The notes beneath the pieces are model-generated. The model did no database searches, was not told the origin of the DNA, and saw only the letters and a program-made list of their open reading frames with translations. A stretch of 64,000 nucleotides of DNA from Allacma fusca. Lineage: Eukaryota > Arthropoda > Collembola > Symphypleona > Sminthuridae. A program made the position numbers and the translations under genes. This document shows positions 12,101 through 25,900 of the stretch, in pieces (positions within the stretch are counted from its first letter, which is position 1; every line of letters begins with the position of its first letter). The stretch spans positions 31,483,067 to 31,547,066 of the forward strand of contig OX359245.1 in the NCBI GenBank assembly GCA_947179485.1, written 5' to 3'.

Positions 12101-14886
12101 ACCAACTTACAGTATCCAGGTCCACAATTTCCATATCCACATTTGCCAAAGGCGTCCCCACAGCAGTATTCTCATCAATATCCGTCCAGAACTCCTTTCG
12201 ATTGAATCTAGGGGCGAAATCATTGACATCATCAATGAGCACCGTTACATTTGCCAGCGTCTGGGTCACATCATTCTCCGACCGTTGATTGTTCGAGAGC
12301 TCTTCACTGTGAAGAACTTCCTGGGCCTTGATTTGCATAGTCAGAACACTGCCCAGTATCTCCCGGTCCAATGGTCTGGTCGTCGTGAGATATCCGGTTC
12401 GGCTGTCAAGCTGGAAAGCATCTCCTGGATCTATTACAGAATTTTTCAAGTTACTTTTATTCCTCTGACTCCGACTCTCTCTCTCTCTAATAATTGTCTC
12501 TCAGAAAAAGTATCCACAGTCAAAACTTACTGCTCAAAAGACTCAGTTTGACTTCACGGGGTTTCCCGATATCCCCATCCCTGGCTTGAATGATCATGAC
12601 CAAAGCTCCCACAACCGCATCTTCACTAATTCTCCCAGACATAGAGCCAGTAAACTCTGGAGCAGTGTTTTGAACGTCATGGACTTTAATTAAAACTTTG
12701 GCTGTTGTTGTATGCTCACCATCCTAAATTACCATCAGATACAAAAAAAATTGGGCTTACATCCATAGAATCAAATCTTACAAAATTTATACAACAATAC
12801 TATATACAGTCATAATTAAAAGAACCTACTGTAGAGCTCAGAGTAAATCTGTACAGAGATCGCTTTTTGTAGTCTAGTTTCATTGCCAGTCTTATTTCTG
12901 CTCGAAGATGTCCTGCTGTGGACTCCTTTATTTCTACAGGGAACACTTCGCAAGCTTCTGGAGTCTGAAAAGGAGGAATTCAATTGTTATTGGACCTGTA
13001 TATAATAATTACGGTCTGCAATGCTGCTCAAGCTCATCCTTTGTCATTGAATTCAATAATGAGTCCTCCTTGAATGTGCTTAACGGACAGGAATGTATTT
13101 ATAAGTACTCTTACCCATCGAGGTGTAAATACTTTACCTGCTGAGATGGTGTACAGTGGAGAGTCAATGCCAAGCCTGACATATCAGGGTCAGTGAGAGA
13201 TACTGAGAGGATTCTGGACCCAATTCTAGTTTCCTCTGAGACTTCAATTGCCTCAAAGGCACTCTGAAAGGAGGGACACAAACATGTTTATTTGTAGAGC
13301 ATCCGGGGAGTAGCATTTAGTACACATATCATACAGGATGTTCCTTTGGGAACACGATAATAAACTGATAATTTTATTATTTATAAATAATGTAAGACAG
13401 TCAGCTTCAGACCCAATTGAATATCTTCGAATTTTGGCAACAATTTTAATTGAGTTATCTTGAGTATTTATTTTAGCTCCTTATAATTCCCTTATTGAAA
13501 AAATTGTCATACGTGGATTCACTTTAGCTTTCCAAAACGCATAAAGTTCCTTTCGTTACATTCCCCTTCATTTAATGACAAATTATTGACAGGGCTCTAT
13601 AAATTAATATTTAATTTGGAGAAGCAAAAGTACCTTTTCAAATTGTCAAGGAATTTAATTCAATACCTTTGTCAGAGCTGACATTCCCATATTTTATTTC
13701 AACAGTGTAGAAACACATGTTAATAGCGTTAATAATGTTGTTCATAGTACAAAGATCCACAATGTGCATAACTTACTTAAAATGTGCTCCTGCCACAATG
13801 CACAATACCATTGCGTGTGTATGAATTGAAATTGTACCAATGCAAAATCACGCTAGCATAACAATTGATGGGATTAAGCGTGAAAATAATAAGAGTAGAT
13901 TTTTAAATTCAAAAGCTAAGGGGATTCATGATTTATTATTGGGATTAATTTGGTAATTAATTAAAAATTCCATTACTTGATTTTGGAAATGCGGAGGGTT
14001 GTCATTTTGATCCAGGACCGTTACCACAACAGGAACGGTCACAATATTATTCTCCCCGCTCGCCACAACATCCTCCACTGTCACTTTTAATTTGAAGTGA
14101 GACGCAGTCTGAAATAAAGATACAAATTAGGGCGTTAAATTTCAATATGAATCTCCTGCCCAGACGTAATTATTACCAACCTGTGAATATGTAATAACAT
14201 TAGAAATTTACGTATGGGAAATTATTGTTCATTGGAGCGATATTTGTAGTGTAAGACTTGAGTAATTACGATTATACCGCTCAATTTAATTTACGCAACC
14301 CAGAGGAGAGGTATGTAATTAGTGCATAACTGGAAAGAATTTAAATATAATAAAGTATCTATATCTAGAAGACTGTGGGAAAAAATCATATAATAATTAC
14401 TTCTCGATCGATAGGTTTGGCAATGGTAACATCCCCAGATTTCTCATCGACGGCCAATTTATCCGTGCCCATCAAACCAAATCTCAGAGGGGAGTTTTCC
14501 GGATCGACGGCTTTGAGCGTATAAACTATCGTACCAATCGGTGTATTCTCTGTGAGGACATGATTATTTAAATCCGCTACAAAGTACGGAGGATTATTTG
14601 CCCTACAGCCTGGAATGAATGAATGAAAATAAATATTATTATCACAAAACCATAGATAGATATTTAAAACCCATTAAAATACATACAAATAGGTACATAA
14701 TAACGATTTACACCAAGCACACAGATGCATATATTTTGACACCTCAATAAGATTTATCACATATAGTAAGATCCACCTAAATATTTACATATGTGAAAAC
14801 ACTTGCACACATACACAAAAAAAAGGACAATCCAAAAAATAAAAGTCACCTAAAATAAAAACGAAAATCCAAAAGAAGGCCTTCAT
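6151..14886 (-). CDS. Non-classical cadherin, 1859 aa, 14 predicted EC repeats, single TM
   Basis: Seventeen exons: 14886-14850, 14609-14401, 14108-13977, 13263-13138, 12964-12830, 12723-12531, 12430-12111, 12029-11874, 11738-11685, 11550-11369, 11272-11140, 11037-8425, 7997-7928, 7801-7279, 7184-6888, 6791-6639, 6397-6151. They sum to 5580 nt with consistent phases. A signal peptide (MKAFFWIFVFIL) precedes EC1. Thirteen inter-repeat linkers are visible, for example LDQNDNPPHF, IDDVNDFAPRF, INDLNDNSPVF, LVNINDNTPVF and VLDENDNPVRF, implying 14 EC repeats. Two linkers (KLPKF, FRRPEF) lack the calcium motif. After EC14 comes a region like the membrane-adjacent domains of CDH23/PCDH15, then a helix at about residues 1693-1717 (AGLVALVALLCMGVAAILAL). 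The tail of about 135 residues holds TDNPLWID and a proline-rich stretch, with no catenin-binding region that I can see. It probably mediates calcium-dependent adhesion at apical or epithelial membranes, in the manner of the Cad74A/Cad87A/CDHR1 group; the exact orthologue is uncertain. Exon 12 alone is 2.6 kb. Confidence 0.9.
7811..7828. repeat. (AAT)n microsatellite in a cadherin intron
   Basis: A perfect AAT run lies just upstream, in the transcript sense, of the acceptor of cadherin exon 14. In the transcript it falls about where a polypyrimidine tract would be. Confidence 0.8.
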
Positions 14887-15344
14887 GATCCCAGCAAGCA
14901 CACTCCTAACACTCGCACTCCCTCAGCTCCACTCGGACAAAATTCCACAGGATGATTGTGGAAAATTGAAAAGTGAAATAACAATGATTGTAGTATATAA
15001 AAGTTTTTAACGCTGATAAACAAGAGAAGAATACATGATTACACTGGTTCACATTCCCACGCACTAAATTCACAATAACTCACACGATCGGATGGGAAAT
15101 GTGGGCTGAGAGTTCCGAAGATAATTATTTTTATTTCAAAACAGGGGAACAATAATTTTTGAATATTTATTTATCTGTTGTCAAGTCTTGTCTCTATATT
15201 CTATTGAAGTTTTTAATTTCTATTTTATTTTTGGGGGAGCAGACAAAACATGTGAGCGGCCAAGATGGAAATAGCTGGGCCCTTTCTCAAAGGGTTAGGA
15301 TTTGTGCTTATAAGAAATAGTATAAGTCATAAAAGTGTGACAGT

Positions 15345-15392
15345 GTGTGAGTGAGAGAGAGAGAGAGAGACAGCGAGAGAGAGAGAGAGAGG
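15345..15392. repeat. (GA)n microsatellite
   Basis: A run of GA dinucleotides with one CAGC interruption, ending in a short G run, about 460 bp upstream of the cadherin start codon. GA-rich tracts can bind GAGA-type factors in insects; that role is only possible here. Confidence 0.85.
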
Positions 15393-15666
15393 GGGATATT
15401 CTTCAGGTAAAGTCTGATTGTTGCTCGTCTTGCTTCGTGTGTTGGAATGAGGTCCGAGTCCGGTCATGAACCATCTTCCCTCAGGGCATATATTGCAACG
15501 GGATCCTCTCTTCAACTTCTTTTTCTTCTACGCTATATCCTCACTCATTGAAGCCTTTGCTGCCTTCATTACTTACTCTTGCACGAATGTTTCAGGAGCG
15601 TTAGTCTGCCGTGGAATTTGTATTTTTGTACTTATTTTTCTGAGGATTATGGGCGGTGGAGGTGCA

Positions 15667-15690
15667 ATTGTGTGTGTGTGTGTGTATGTA
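15667..15690. repeat. (GT)n microsatellite
   Basis: Alternating GT run followed by GTATGTAT. No associated gene. Confidence 0.8.
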
Positions 15691-17909
15691 TCTATGTTGA
15701 ATATATGTTTTGGCATTCCTGACGCACACCTTTGACTATATACACATGACACATGAGAGAGGAGGTTATGGGGATTTAAATGGGCTACGGTATCAGGAGC
15801 ATAAATGGGATTTCTAAGGAGTTAGTCAGTCAGTCAGAAAAAGGAGCTGCTGCTTGTTTCCTTTCGTGCCGAAGAAGGTACTCATCCCTCCATTCCATTT
15901 GCATTGTTATGTGGGAACGTAGTTTTTGACTTAATTGTCAGTTATTACTTGACATTTGTCAGTACTATTAGCTTGCTCATTTAAGCCTCTCAGAGAGAGA
16001 GAGATAAGGCTTGGGAGTTTAAGCAGTCCTTAATGGATGTATGTCTGAGTTAATTACTTATTCAGAGCAATTTGCGGGCTTGTGGTTTTTTAGGATTTAT
16101 ATAATAATAATTCTTTTCTTTTAACATTTTTGTAAAGATTTACTCTGCCCTTATGAATAACAGCAATGTTTCAAATTACCTCTAAATGTAGAAGGATATT
16201 TTTTATTCTTTTTTTTGCATTTTATGGGATATTGTCTGGGATTCTTAGGAATGATTCTAAATAAACTTTTACAATTAGGTAATGTTTTGTTATGGGGATT
16301 GTGTAAGGGATTTGTTTTTTATCTAAGAAACTTTTTGTACACGAATTTAAAATGTAAGCAGTCCGGTGGCGTCTTCTTTGGTTTCAATCTTTGAAGAGAA
16401 TTAGGGAGCGTGAATCCTCAGCTTTTAGTTATACTGACAAAGGAATGTAAAGAGCTAATTGTCAAAATGCACATGCGGTTCTGTTTGAAAAAAAAAACCG
16501 TACAATAGTGAGTGCTCTTAGGGGAATCACAATGAGGCTTTATTATGGGCCTGACTGTTTTTCTAATTGACTGGGAGACCAGGAGTGGATTCACAGACTA
16601 AGGGACGGCCAGAGCAGATGTTACGCAATAAAGTAAATAATGGAAATTAACAACAAAACGGAGGTTTTGGAATGCTCAATGGGAAATATTCACCTACATT
16701 CTCAATCGGCATTCTACTATTGGCCTATTATTTTTAATGTACACAAATGTGTGGGTTTTTCAGGCTGGGTGCGTGTATTATTACTGTGACTACGGCTCCT
16801 ATATTTATGTATTTACCCAAGTCAGGGCCGTGTAATTAAATTAGCCCGCACAAGTGTAAAAAATTTATGGGATGCATTCTCACTTTTGGAAACTTTGGAG
16901 GAATCCGACAGGAGTTTACTTTCGGGGACAATTTTAATTCCAATGAATAAATTTTAAATAAAAATTAAAATAATAATAAAATAAATTTGAAAATTTCATC
17001 TCAAAATTTAACCAAGGAAATTGTGACAGTTATCACGGACACAGGTAAAATATTGCTGGAATTAGGGCAGTGAAAATAATAGGAATTCTGGAGCTGATTA
17101 GGAAAAAGCAATTCTGAGTTTTACTCACAGTATTCAATAATTGTCTCGGATATTAAAAAATCCATCACAATTTATAATAATTAAAGCAATTGCAATTATT
17201 ATTGCTCTTGCTCATAAAATTATTAATTACTTGTGAGGCTATTAAAATAATTTAATTGCTTCAGTAGCATCCGTAGAATTTCCTACAATTTGGATCGTCT
17301 TCCCCATAGCTTGTGCCAAGTGCCAACTGTAACATCCAAAAGCATTCATGTAAGAGCTTTTGTTCGAGATTTAGTATTGTTTACAATTTAAAAAAAAACT
17401 AAGCGCGTGTAATAAAGACAGTGCCCATTGTACCCGTCGGTAATATTCCATAGAGGTAGATGCATATGCCATAATTGCACGTGTAATTAATTTTGTTTCA
17501 ATGGTAGTTCTACACTGGTAATAGTAATTATAGCCTTTTTATGTGAATACTTTGAAAGGATTAGACTCAGGAACTCTGGGACGAGTATCGGAAATGCACA
17601 TATTTCCAGTGCAAAAAAAAACATTTAAAATAAAAATATAATAAACATTCTATTATGTTCTATATATCCCTGTGTATACGCATACATTGAAGACTCACTG
17701 TCAGACCTCACAATGTCATTTGCTTATTCACTTGCTATATCTTAATTGGAAAATGTTGCATGCTGCATGGGCTGAGCAGAATAAGCTATTGAAAGCTCCT
17801 CTTGAGAAATAAACTAGGTATGCGTAAATAGGAAAAAAAATACAGCCAAGAATATTGCTTTGTAGGTTTGAGTTTTTTTTTGTAACGGATCAATCGACGA
17901 AATTCTTGT

Positions 17910-20900
17910 TAGTGCTCGTCCGTATTATTAAACTCAAATAAATTTCTGTCAGTTGTGAATGGATGAATTATATTGGGTTGAGAAAGACTTTCGTTTGGGC
18001 CTGAGGCTCGAACCTAAGATTGAGAATAGTTGACAAAGAGACTTATTACCGTAAGATTTATAAGCCTTGGAGCCTTCTTAATTAGCAAAAAAAAACTAAT
18101 GCATTGACCTCGTTTTTGATTGACGATGGTTGAGACTTGTTCCAAAAATAAAATGAGATATGAAACATCGATGGGAATGGGACAAGATTTAATTAGTGCT
18201 AGAGAAACTTCAAGGAACAATTTAATTTGAGTTTTAGTGCTTAATAGTGCCTGGTACATAGGTCTGTAACAGTGTGGTGTCTCCCTGTTGGAATCCACTT
18301 TGTAAGAGAATTTTTTAAATAACAAAATACATCCCAGCTGGCAACAATATTTTGCTCTTTATAAGAATGTCAAATGTTGCTAATTTTTGGAGATCTCTTA
18401 TAGAGAGCAGATATTGTCGGTGAGTGGGTCAAATTGCTTAGGTGAAATTTGAATTAATAGGCAAATGGTCTAGATGCAGCTTTCACAAGAAGGCAAATGA
18501 ACTACGGGTGTATTAAACGATATGATGCAAGTTATAATTTACATTTTGAGTTAAACTACATGTGCATAATTATGTGTGTAGATAATTTTTATAGAAAATA
18601 CATTTAGTAAATTTGTCTCTTCACAAATGATACTGTGGAACTTTCTGTTTTTATAAAGGATGATAGAAATTATGCTTAACACTTGTATACAACTTGCTTA
18701 ATTTTAATGCTAGCTATAAGATAAGATTTCTCATTAACTCTATAAATATAAGCATTTAAATTAATTAAGTTTAGTATGTATCATTTGTATGCAATTATTT
18801 GTGGACGCAACCTAATAAAGAAAAACGTACTGATATTTCTTCGGGATGCTTAAGCCTTAAGCTTAGTGCACTTGCCATGTAAATTTTAGTAGTACGTTTG
18901 CAATTTTATAGCTTCCCTTTGACAAACATTATTTTGATGTCAGCATTAACAATTAATGTAGTAGGTTCTTGTACAACTGATTGTAAGACTAACATTTGCT
19001 AGATTTCCGGGAACAGGATTTCCTTACCCTGCAAAACAAGCTATTTTATTTCTGGAAAGTGAGCAAGAGTCCGGCCATGTTCTTGACCACGAAATCAATA
19101 AATCTTGGAGTGGACTCCCTCTCAAGGACATGAAAGCTCCCCACTTTAACCCCTACATTTTGAACGGACAGCACAGCTTTATGAAAGACTTGAAAATCCT
19201 TTTTACCAGTGTGGAGTTCCGTCTTTGCTTCCCTGATCATTTCACCTTTCAACAAACGCATGCACATCGGGATGCGAAAGGCTTTTTCGAAAATGACCGC
19301 AAAAATGACCACACAATCGAAGGATATGAGGCCGTACAAAAACGCAAAAATCGGACGTTCGGAAAAGTAACGAATGGCATAGCAGCCATTGATTACTGCG
19401 ATGCTGAGGCATATCTGTTTTAATACGTACACCACCGAGGAAAATTTGTAATTTACTAATTGAATCGTGAGCTCAATATTTCGGCCGAGAAGGTAAGTCT
19501 TCTGGAGATCCGAGTGGCGTGACTCCATCAATTTCCTCAAAGTCCCCTCCAAGGAACAAGTGGTTTTTTCAAACAGTAGAACTTGAAGCTCCAGGACAAA
19601 AATCACTGCGGATATCCAGAAAACCCCAATGAGATAGTCGACGCTAAAGAGGGCGACATGTAAAAATGAATTCTCTGAAGCCGGTGCGTATGCATGGTAC
19701 AAATGAGTCTTCATTTTGAAGAAGTCTACAATGAATGCTCCGGCCGACATTGTGGAAAACAGCAGGCTTGGTAGAGCTAGTGCGGTGAAATCCTGGCGGG
19801 AGAATTTGGATAATTTTAGAGGGGTCTTTTGTTCTGCATCTGCACACACACACAAGTAGAAAAAAATTATTTTATTAATTTGTTTAAATGGATGAATGCG
19901 TTTTCACTGTTTTTTTAAAATTGCTGAATTTCGGAACAAAATAATAGTCAACCTTACCATTTTTGAAAATTGAATTGAAAATCCCTACGGTGACCTCAGG
20001 TGACCTCATGAAGGAATCAAAGTAACAAATAGTTGCCAGAGAGCTCGTCAATACGTACACATAATGAATGAGAAAATATTCTAGAACTAGTTCGTTTTTA
20101 GAAAATAAGTAAAGATAGAGCTGGTGGTCAGCAAGAAGGAGTCGAACAACATTTATCAGGAAAAAAAAATAAGAGAGACGTTTTCGGACGGTCGAATTTT
20201 GCAAGGAAATTTGACCTCTCTCAACATCGACTTTAATCGGAAGAGCATTTATTCCTGCGATAACTTTCAAGGCCCAAAGGTTGTACTTCAAGTTTTCCTT
20301 GGTTAGCATACTCCAATCGTAAGGACAGTATTTGGTTTTATTGTGATAACCTTTTTTGGTTTTGGAACGCTCAACAATTACTTGTAATATAAGTACTATG
20401 TAGTGTAAAAGAGTGAACTTGAATATCGGTCAAATACAGTACATTATAGCAAATCGTGCAGCAAAATCTTGCCATATATGATGGCTGTACAGCGAATTGT
20501 ATGCATATTACGGACTGTCATGGGGTTCATTAGTTCATTAGTTCAAGTTCAACTAATGAACTTGAACTTTCAAAAGGGTGTTTAACGGATAAATTTTAGG
20601 CTGGAAAAAAAATTCGTCCCTTGAGCAACCGTTAGTTTGAGATTTGATATTTTCCCACTAATAATTTACAGAGGAGCTTTGTGAATTTTATTTTCTGGCA
20701 AAAAACCGCGCAATAGTGACAGCCAATGTGTCAAGCGAATGTTTAAAATCAGAATGACTGCACATCCAAGTCTTTGACAATTACCTGAGCTCCACGGGCA
20801 GCTATAAAGTAATACTTCCTCGCAATTCCTGAGGGTTACGTCCCACATTTACTGACCAGTGTGCATTTCCCTGTCGTCACAACCCTACACTTAATACATA

Positions 20901-22400
20901 CAAGTATGAAGAAATACATTTAATCACACCCAACATATATTCCGACACAGACCTCATCCATCAATACACGACACTAGTATTACATTTTAAGTTGCAACAT
21001 CCTACTCCAAGAGTTTTAGTAATTATAATAAATACGGAATGCAGTAATGGCCTCTTACACGAAATGAGAAAATTCAGCACATCTGATTGGAATAATTCGA
21101 AGTTAATGAAATATATTTGAACTTCAAACACCCTCCTAAACGCCCCCTATTGATTTGGGAGTGCCAAGTACCACAGCCATCACCGCCAGGCTTATTAAAA
21201 GTATTTACCATTGGCAAAGTATGTATCTTTTTATGCTCGCTCATCACTAAATACTATAATTTGGCCGTGCCATAAGAGAGTTTTTTAAATCTTCGCTCTC
21301 TCTTCTAAGCGCGCTTTATAGATTCGCAAGTACACACTACAAAATTGCTAAACGGCTTATGCATATGAAATATATATGTAGTTTCCATTGGCGAAGCCGA
21401 TGGCTGTTTACGCTAGTTATAAGCTAAAAACACGAGGCTGGAAGAGTTCCCGCCTTCCGCAGTTTCCAACAATTAGTAGAATCCACAAATAAAACAACTC
21501 TTAATACAAGTAAAAGAAGACTAATTGAAACCAAAACTTACATTATTTACACTCAAAACCCACTGAGAGCTGGGTTGCAGTGACGGGATAAAAAATGCCC
21601 GGATCAGGGTACACAATTTTAGGGCCAGGATAAAATTAAATAAGTGAAGGTACTTGCATTGGCCCATTTTAGATCCACGTATTTATTTCTAGTATTAGTG
21701 CCAGGATACAAAATTTGTTATTAAACCAAACATGAGTAAGAGCTTAAATAACATGCGACTTTGTTACGTCAGAACATTTCTATCTCTTAACTCCGGCTTA
21801 CCTGAGGTTAAAACAAGTTGTAAGTATTAATTGCAAATAATGTAATTGCAGTATGATTTGTGGTTTTCTTTTCATTTTGCGTCTAGTTGTCACATGAAAA
21901 CATTATGCGTAATTAAAAAACTTCGTTCTTTCGTATTTATTTTGACACGCGATACAACCACTTAATGGGAGTTCGCAGCACATGCTTCACATCATTTTCC
22001 AGTAACTGCGACCACTGTCGAAAGGAGGTGACTGCTCCTACAATATTATCGTGTTTCAGCCCATGTCGTGAGAACTCGTGAGGAGAGATTTGGTTTGCAT
22101 CAGAAAACTATTTACTGGAATAACTGCCCGAAGATATTACCGGTACCACGAAACGGATTCGAATTAATTTTTCGGAAAGTTTTGTCTACTGTCATTTCAT
22201 TACGGTTTCCTTTGTTTCCACACAAAATCCCTAAAACATAAAAACTATTCAAATAATACAATCCAAATACTTCCAAAAATCCCATAATGCTTAACTTGAG
22301 CTCAACTCGACATTGAATCGAAATTAATATATACTCGGCAACTGCCACGTCAATTGAAATTAGTAACTCTGACGTAAAGCTCACTAGAAAAGACAATTAA
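17910..22400. repeat. Segmental duplication, copy A (about 4.5 kb)
   Basis: Collinear with 32680-37100. Shared landmarks in order: ATTGGGTTGAGAA and GCCTGAGGCTCGA near 17970-18010 against 32750-32780; the chemoreceptor gene; TGGCTGTACAGCGAATTGTA near 20485 against 35150; ACGCCCCCTATTGATTTGG near 21140 against 35700; CACGTCAATTGAAATTAGTAA near 22350 against 37035. Coding parts are far more alike than the flanks, which carry many small indels. Boundaries are approximate. Confidence 0.8.
19046..20309 (-). CDS. Chemoreceptor-like multi-pass protein, subfamily 2, copy A
   Basis: Two exons, 20309-19958 and 19839-19046, join at a phase 1 intron to give 381 aa. The N-terminus, MLTKENLKYNLW...LPIKVDVERG, matches the other subfamily members (ML-x-x-x...FW...LPF). 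Around seven hydrophobic segments are visible, including LSYFFFLINVVRLLL, YFLIHYVYVLTSSLATICYF, YLIGVFWISAVIFVLELQVL, LKQICLSIAVINGCYAI and FDCVVIFAVIFEKAF. The C-terminal block FHVLERESTPRFIDFVVKN is shared in pattern with the receptors at 40.2, 45.5 and 49.0 kb. The size and topology fit arthropod gustatory-type receptors, but the TYhhhhhQF signature is absent, so family membership is inferred. It is almost identical in coding sequence to the copy at 33734-34999. Opposite-strand open frames inside it are shadows. Confidence 0.78.
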
Positions 22401-22627
22401 CAAATTCGACCTCCGTCAAGGTTTCATGTAAGAATACCGTCTATAATAATCATATAACGGAATAATGTTTATACCGACCAAAAATTCATGTTGAGTTGCA
22501 ATGCACCAGTTTTCTGTAGTTCATAGCTGAAGGTTATATTCTACGTGAAGTGATTACGGGGTATGCATACATAACTTAATTTTTTCAATTTTTGGCTCCT
22601 AAACCCCTATTGTCATCACACTGTCAC
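20310..22627. other. Intergenic part of duplication copy A, no gene seen
   Basis: Upstream region of receptor A. It is homologous to 35000-37100 but more diverged than the exons. A small direct repeat (TTCATTAGTTCA and the inverted AACTAATGAACTTGAAC) occurs at 20527-20570. Near 22435-22475 ATAACGGAA/TATACCGACC motifs mark a decayed Tigger-like relic. Confidence 0.45.
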
Positions 22628-22941
22628 TAATGTCAAGACCATCCGGTTTTTATCAATAAAGGCCAAGCCAGTGGCAACAAATGGTAACAATCGGTTTTTA
22701 TTGGACAGTGGACTTATTTGGATAGTATTAAATATGGCAATTTTATACCAACGTATACAACAGGTCCGGGCCGGTTAGAACCGGATTTTAACCAATAATA
22801 ACCAGGCCATTTCTGACAATTTGGCAACCCTGTGTTCATGCATGCGTAATATTAGCCAAGCCGGTGGTACGTTTTGGTTAAAACCGGTTTTTATTGGACA
22901 GTGGATTTATTTGGATAATATTAATTACGGCCATTTTATAC

Positions 22942-25900
22942 CATACCCCGGCAAAAATTTAGAACTCAGACTCGCACTCAGTTTAACATGTGCAAGATGT
23001 GTAAGCCTCGAACTCATAGAGTAAATAGGCTCTATGAAATTCTTTACCTCGAACTCGAACTCTGAGGCTCGTTTATTACCCTTTGGAACTCAGCCTCGAA
23101 CTCACTTATGCCTCAATATCCAGTTTCGTAAAGCAAAGAATGCTGCCATTTAAATAATTTATGAATGAATGAAATACATCAATTCAATTAAAAACATGTT
23201 TTTCCCACATATTTTTTATTTCAACTCTTCGCAGTAATAAGAACGGGAGTAAAATAATATAATTTATGTATCTACAAAAATCAAACGAACATTAGTAGAG
23301 CACCAAAATGAAATAAAACAATTGAGTGGTTGATTCGTAAAAATTTAGCTGCTAAATAATTTTGCATATTTTCAAAATGTAGCTACTAAGTTCGACAATT
23401 CAGTATACCCAAGTAGCCAATAAAAGTATAGTGCGTTGTTACTTGTAAAATTCTTTGTTTACAAAATGCTCAAACTCGTCATATTGATTTTAAATATTTT
23501 TACAACCAATTACCACAAAATACAATTTTACATAAAGAGCACTCATTCGCCAATGTACTTTCATTTCCTTCACACTTCTATTCTTTCTACGAAAGGCGAC
23601 ACAATTTAATTAATCAGAACAAAATCAAAACTGAAAATATGATACAGTATTTAGTTCCCAAATATTTCCTCTAACCTCAGGTCACGAACGCACAGAATAG
23701 TTTCAATTTTATTCCATTTTAAGCTGCTTCGTCGAGATCTTTGAAGAGCTCCAGCTATGCTAAATAGCCTTTCCACGCTACCTGAGGACGCTGGAAACCC
23801 TAGGAAAATTTTGGCTAAGTTTGATAAAATCGGAAATTTCTGTTCATTATTTTTCCAGAATAACAAGGGGTTGCTATGTACATCTTCGTATGGTAATTCT
23901 ATGTACATATCAATTTCTCCTTTGGTGCTTTGAGCACAGGTGGAAATTGCAGATGCTGTAGCTGCTAATAAGTGATCAAAAATGGACTTCTTCGCAGAGC
24001 GTTCAACAATGGAATGTTGTAGAACTGGCTTCTGTGTTATACCCATGTCCTTTGCTTTAGAAGCTACCTCGTCTTCAAGAATTTTGAGTGCGATTAATTT
24101 GGAGCACAAACCATCATTAATCTTGCAACTTTCCGCTTTGTTTGAAAAAAAATAATTATAAGTTTTGCCTGAAGCATTCAAGAACTATATGATAGTTTGG
24201 ATTTGCAACTCAAACTCTTACATTCGAACGGAAACGTCTTGAAGCGGGGATCGAGCATATTTGCCAGAATCAGGTGTTTGTTCTTGTATATCTCATCTCT
24301 TGAAATTCTAGTTGGTCGCTTCGTTTGTTCTCTGTTTGCATTCCCGAGAACATTTGAACAAAATCTTTCTCTAAACGAATTTAAAAGCTTTGCCTGCAAC
24401 GTTTTCGCATCATCATCGTTCACGCTAATAGATGAAATTCCTGAAATTGTTGTGTTCAATACATTACAATTTTCACTTTACACAGGATGACAAATATTTT
24501 TTAAAGAAACCAATAAAATAAAGTATACCTTTGTAGGTACTGGAAATTCCTGGAATAACCATTGAAGATGTTACTTTATTTGCCTGCAGAATATTTGTTA
24601 ATTCCATCACTGGTTCCAATAATTTTGCAATTTCTTCCATTTTCTCAAACTCCTGACTTGTGAAATTAACATTACAAGGTCTTATTGTTCGCCTTGTTTC
24701 GTTAAGTGTAGAGATCAAAGCTGCTTGAACTTTTGGCTATAAATTATAATTTCAGCAAATATGTACATGTGCATACTTAACATGCATACTTAATACATAA
24801 TATACGTAATATCAATTAAATTTTTATTTACTTCTGTTACTCTATCCAAAACGGTCCACACAGAGTTCCATCGTGTATCCGCTTGGTGCCTAAGACCTTT
24901 TCCTGCTCTCATCTTAAATTTGTCGTACCAATAGGGTGATGACCGGAAAAACCTTTTAACAGCTTTGAGATTTTTAATCAAATCCTTAATTGCTGGAATT
25001 GAATTCATTGCATCTTTTAGAATTAGTTGCAGGTGACAGTAACACGGAAGCTTAATCAAAGGAGTGGAAAGCCAAGATTGCAACTCGTCTTGTATAATTC
25101 TCAAATTGATAGGCTCGTCATCTTCAGATGAAATTTCATTTTCAGAGTCTTCCGAGCTGTCGAAGTAATCGTCAAAATCCTCCCACTCGTTTTCATCTTC
25201 ATCGCTTATTTCTTCAATAATTTCACTTGCATAGCTTGCAATATAACGCTCGCAGTTAGTACAATCAAAAGCATCTTTAACATTGCTGGCGTTATCGCCG
25301 ACGACAAACCCAATCTATTATTAAAATTTTCGAAACAAAAAATATTATCAGGTTTTTATCTTAACATATGTTATACATATGTATATCGTGACAATATATA
25401 TTATGTATGCATATTTTAAGCGTGTCACTGTAAATTTCCTATATAGTGGTTTCCTCTTAGGCAGCAGTGTATATGGGCATGTCTAAAATTTCCATAGGAT
25501 TACATTTACTTTGCTTTGTAGTAGGATAAAGCGGCATCGCCATATATTGGCAGGTATTTTGCCATCACTTGGGAACCACTATATATGAAATTCGCTGTAT
25601 TCTGCTAAAACTTGGAAACAATTCAATTTTTTGGGATTCGAAATGTAAGATAAAATACCTGTTCGTTCACCCTTCATTATAATGTCGGAGTAATTTGTTA
25701 TGCAAAAAAATATTAAATAAAGATTCAAATTTTGCAACAGTATTGAGAAAAACAATTTACCTTACTTCTGTCTTAAGTAAAAGTATCTTTTAAAACGCTG
25801 TCCACCATACAACGTATATCTCTTCCTGAATGTTGTTCCTTAAAATGGCGAAACGCTAAAGTAGAATTATGCAGTTTCCAGGTGGGTGTGATAAACTGAC

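Larger units (their letters stand above)
14887..17909. other. Upstream region of the cadherin, noncoding with microsatellites
   Basis: About 3 kb between the cadherin start codon and the duplicated segment. It contains GA-rich and GT-rich microsatellites (listed separately) and long AT-rich stretches. Open frames at 15327-15515 (-) and 15466-15735 (+) are made largely of simple-repeat sequence and are not credible genes. The cadherin promoter and 5' UTR should be near 14.9-15.3 kb; I cannot assign a TATA box. Confidence 0.45.

Noticed and set aside
18014-18325. 103-codon open frame on the minus strand
   Set aside because: The matching part of copy B (about 32800-33050) has many indels and does not keep the frame; no domain.
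19130-19423. Plus-strand open frame inside receptor A (also 33869-34111 inside receptor B)
   Set aside because: Antisense shadow of a well supported coding exon; conserved only because the receptor is.
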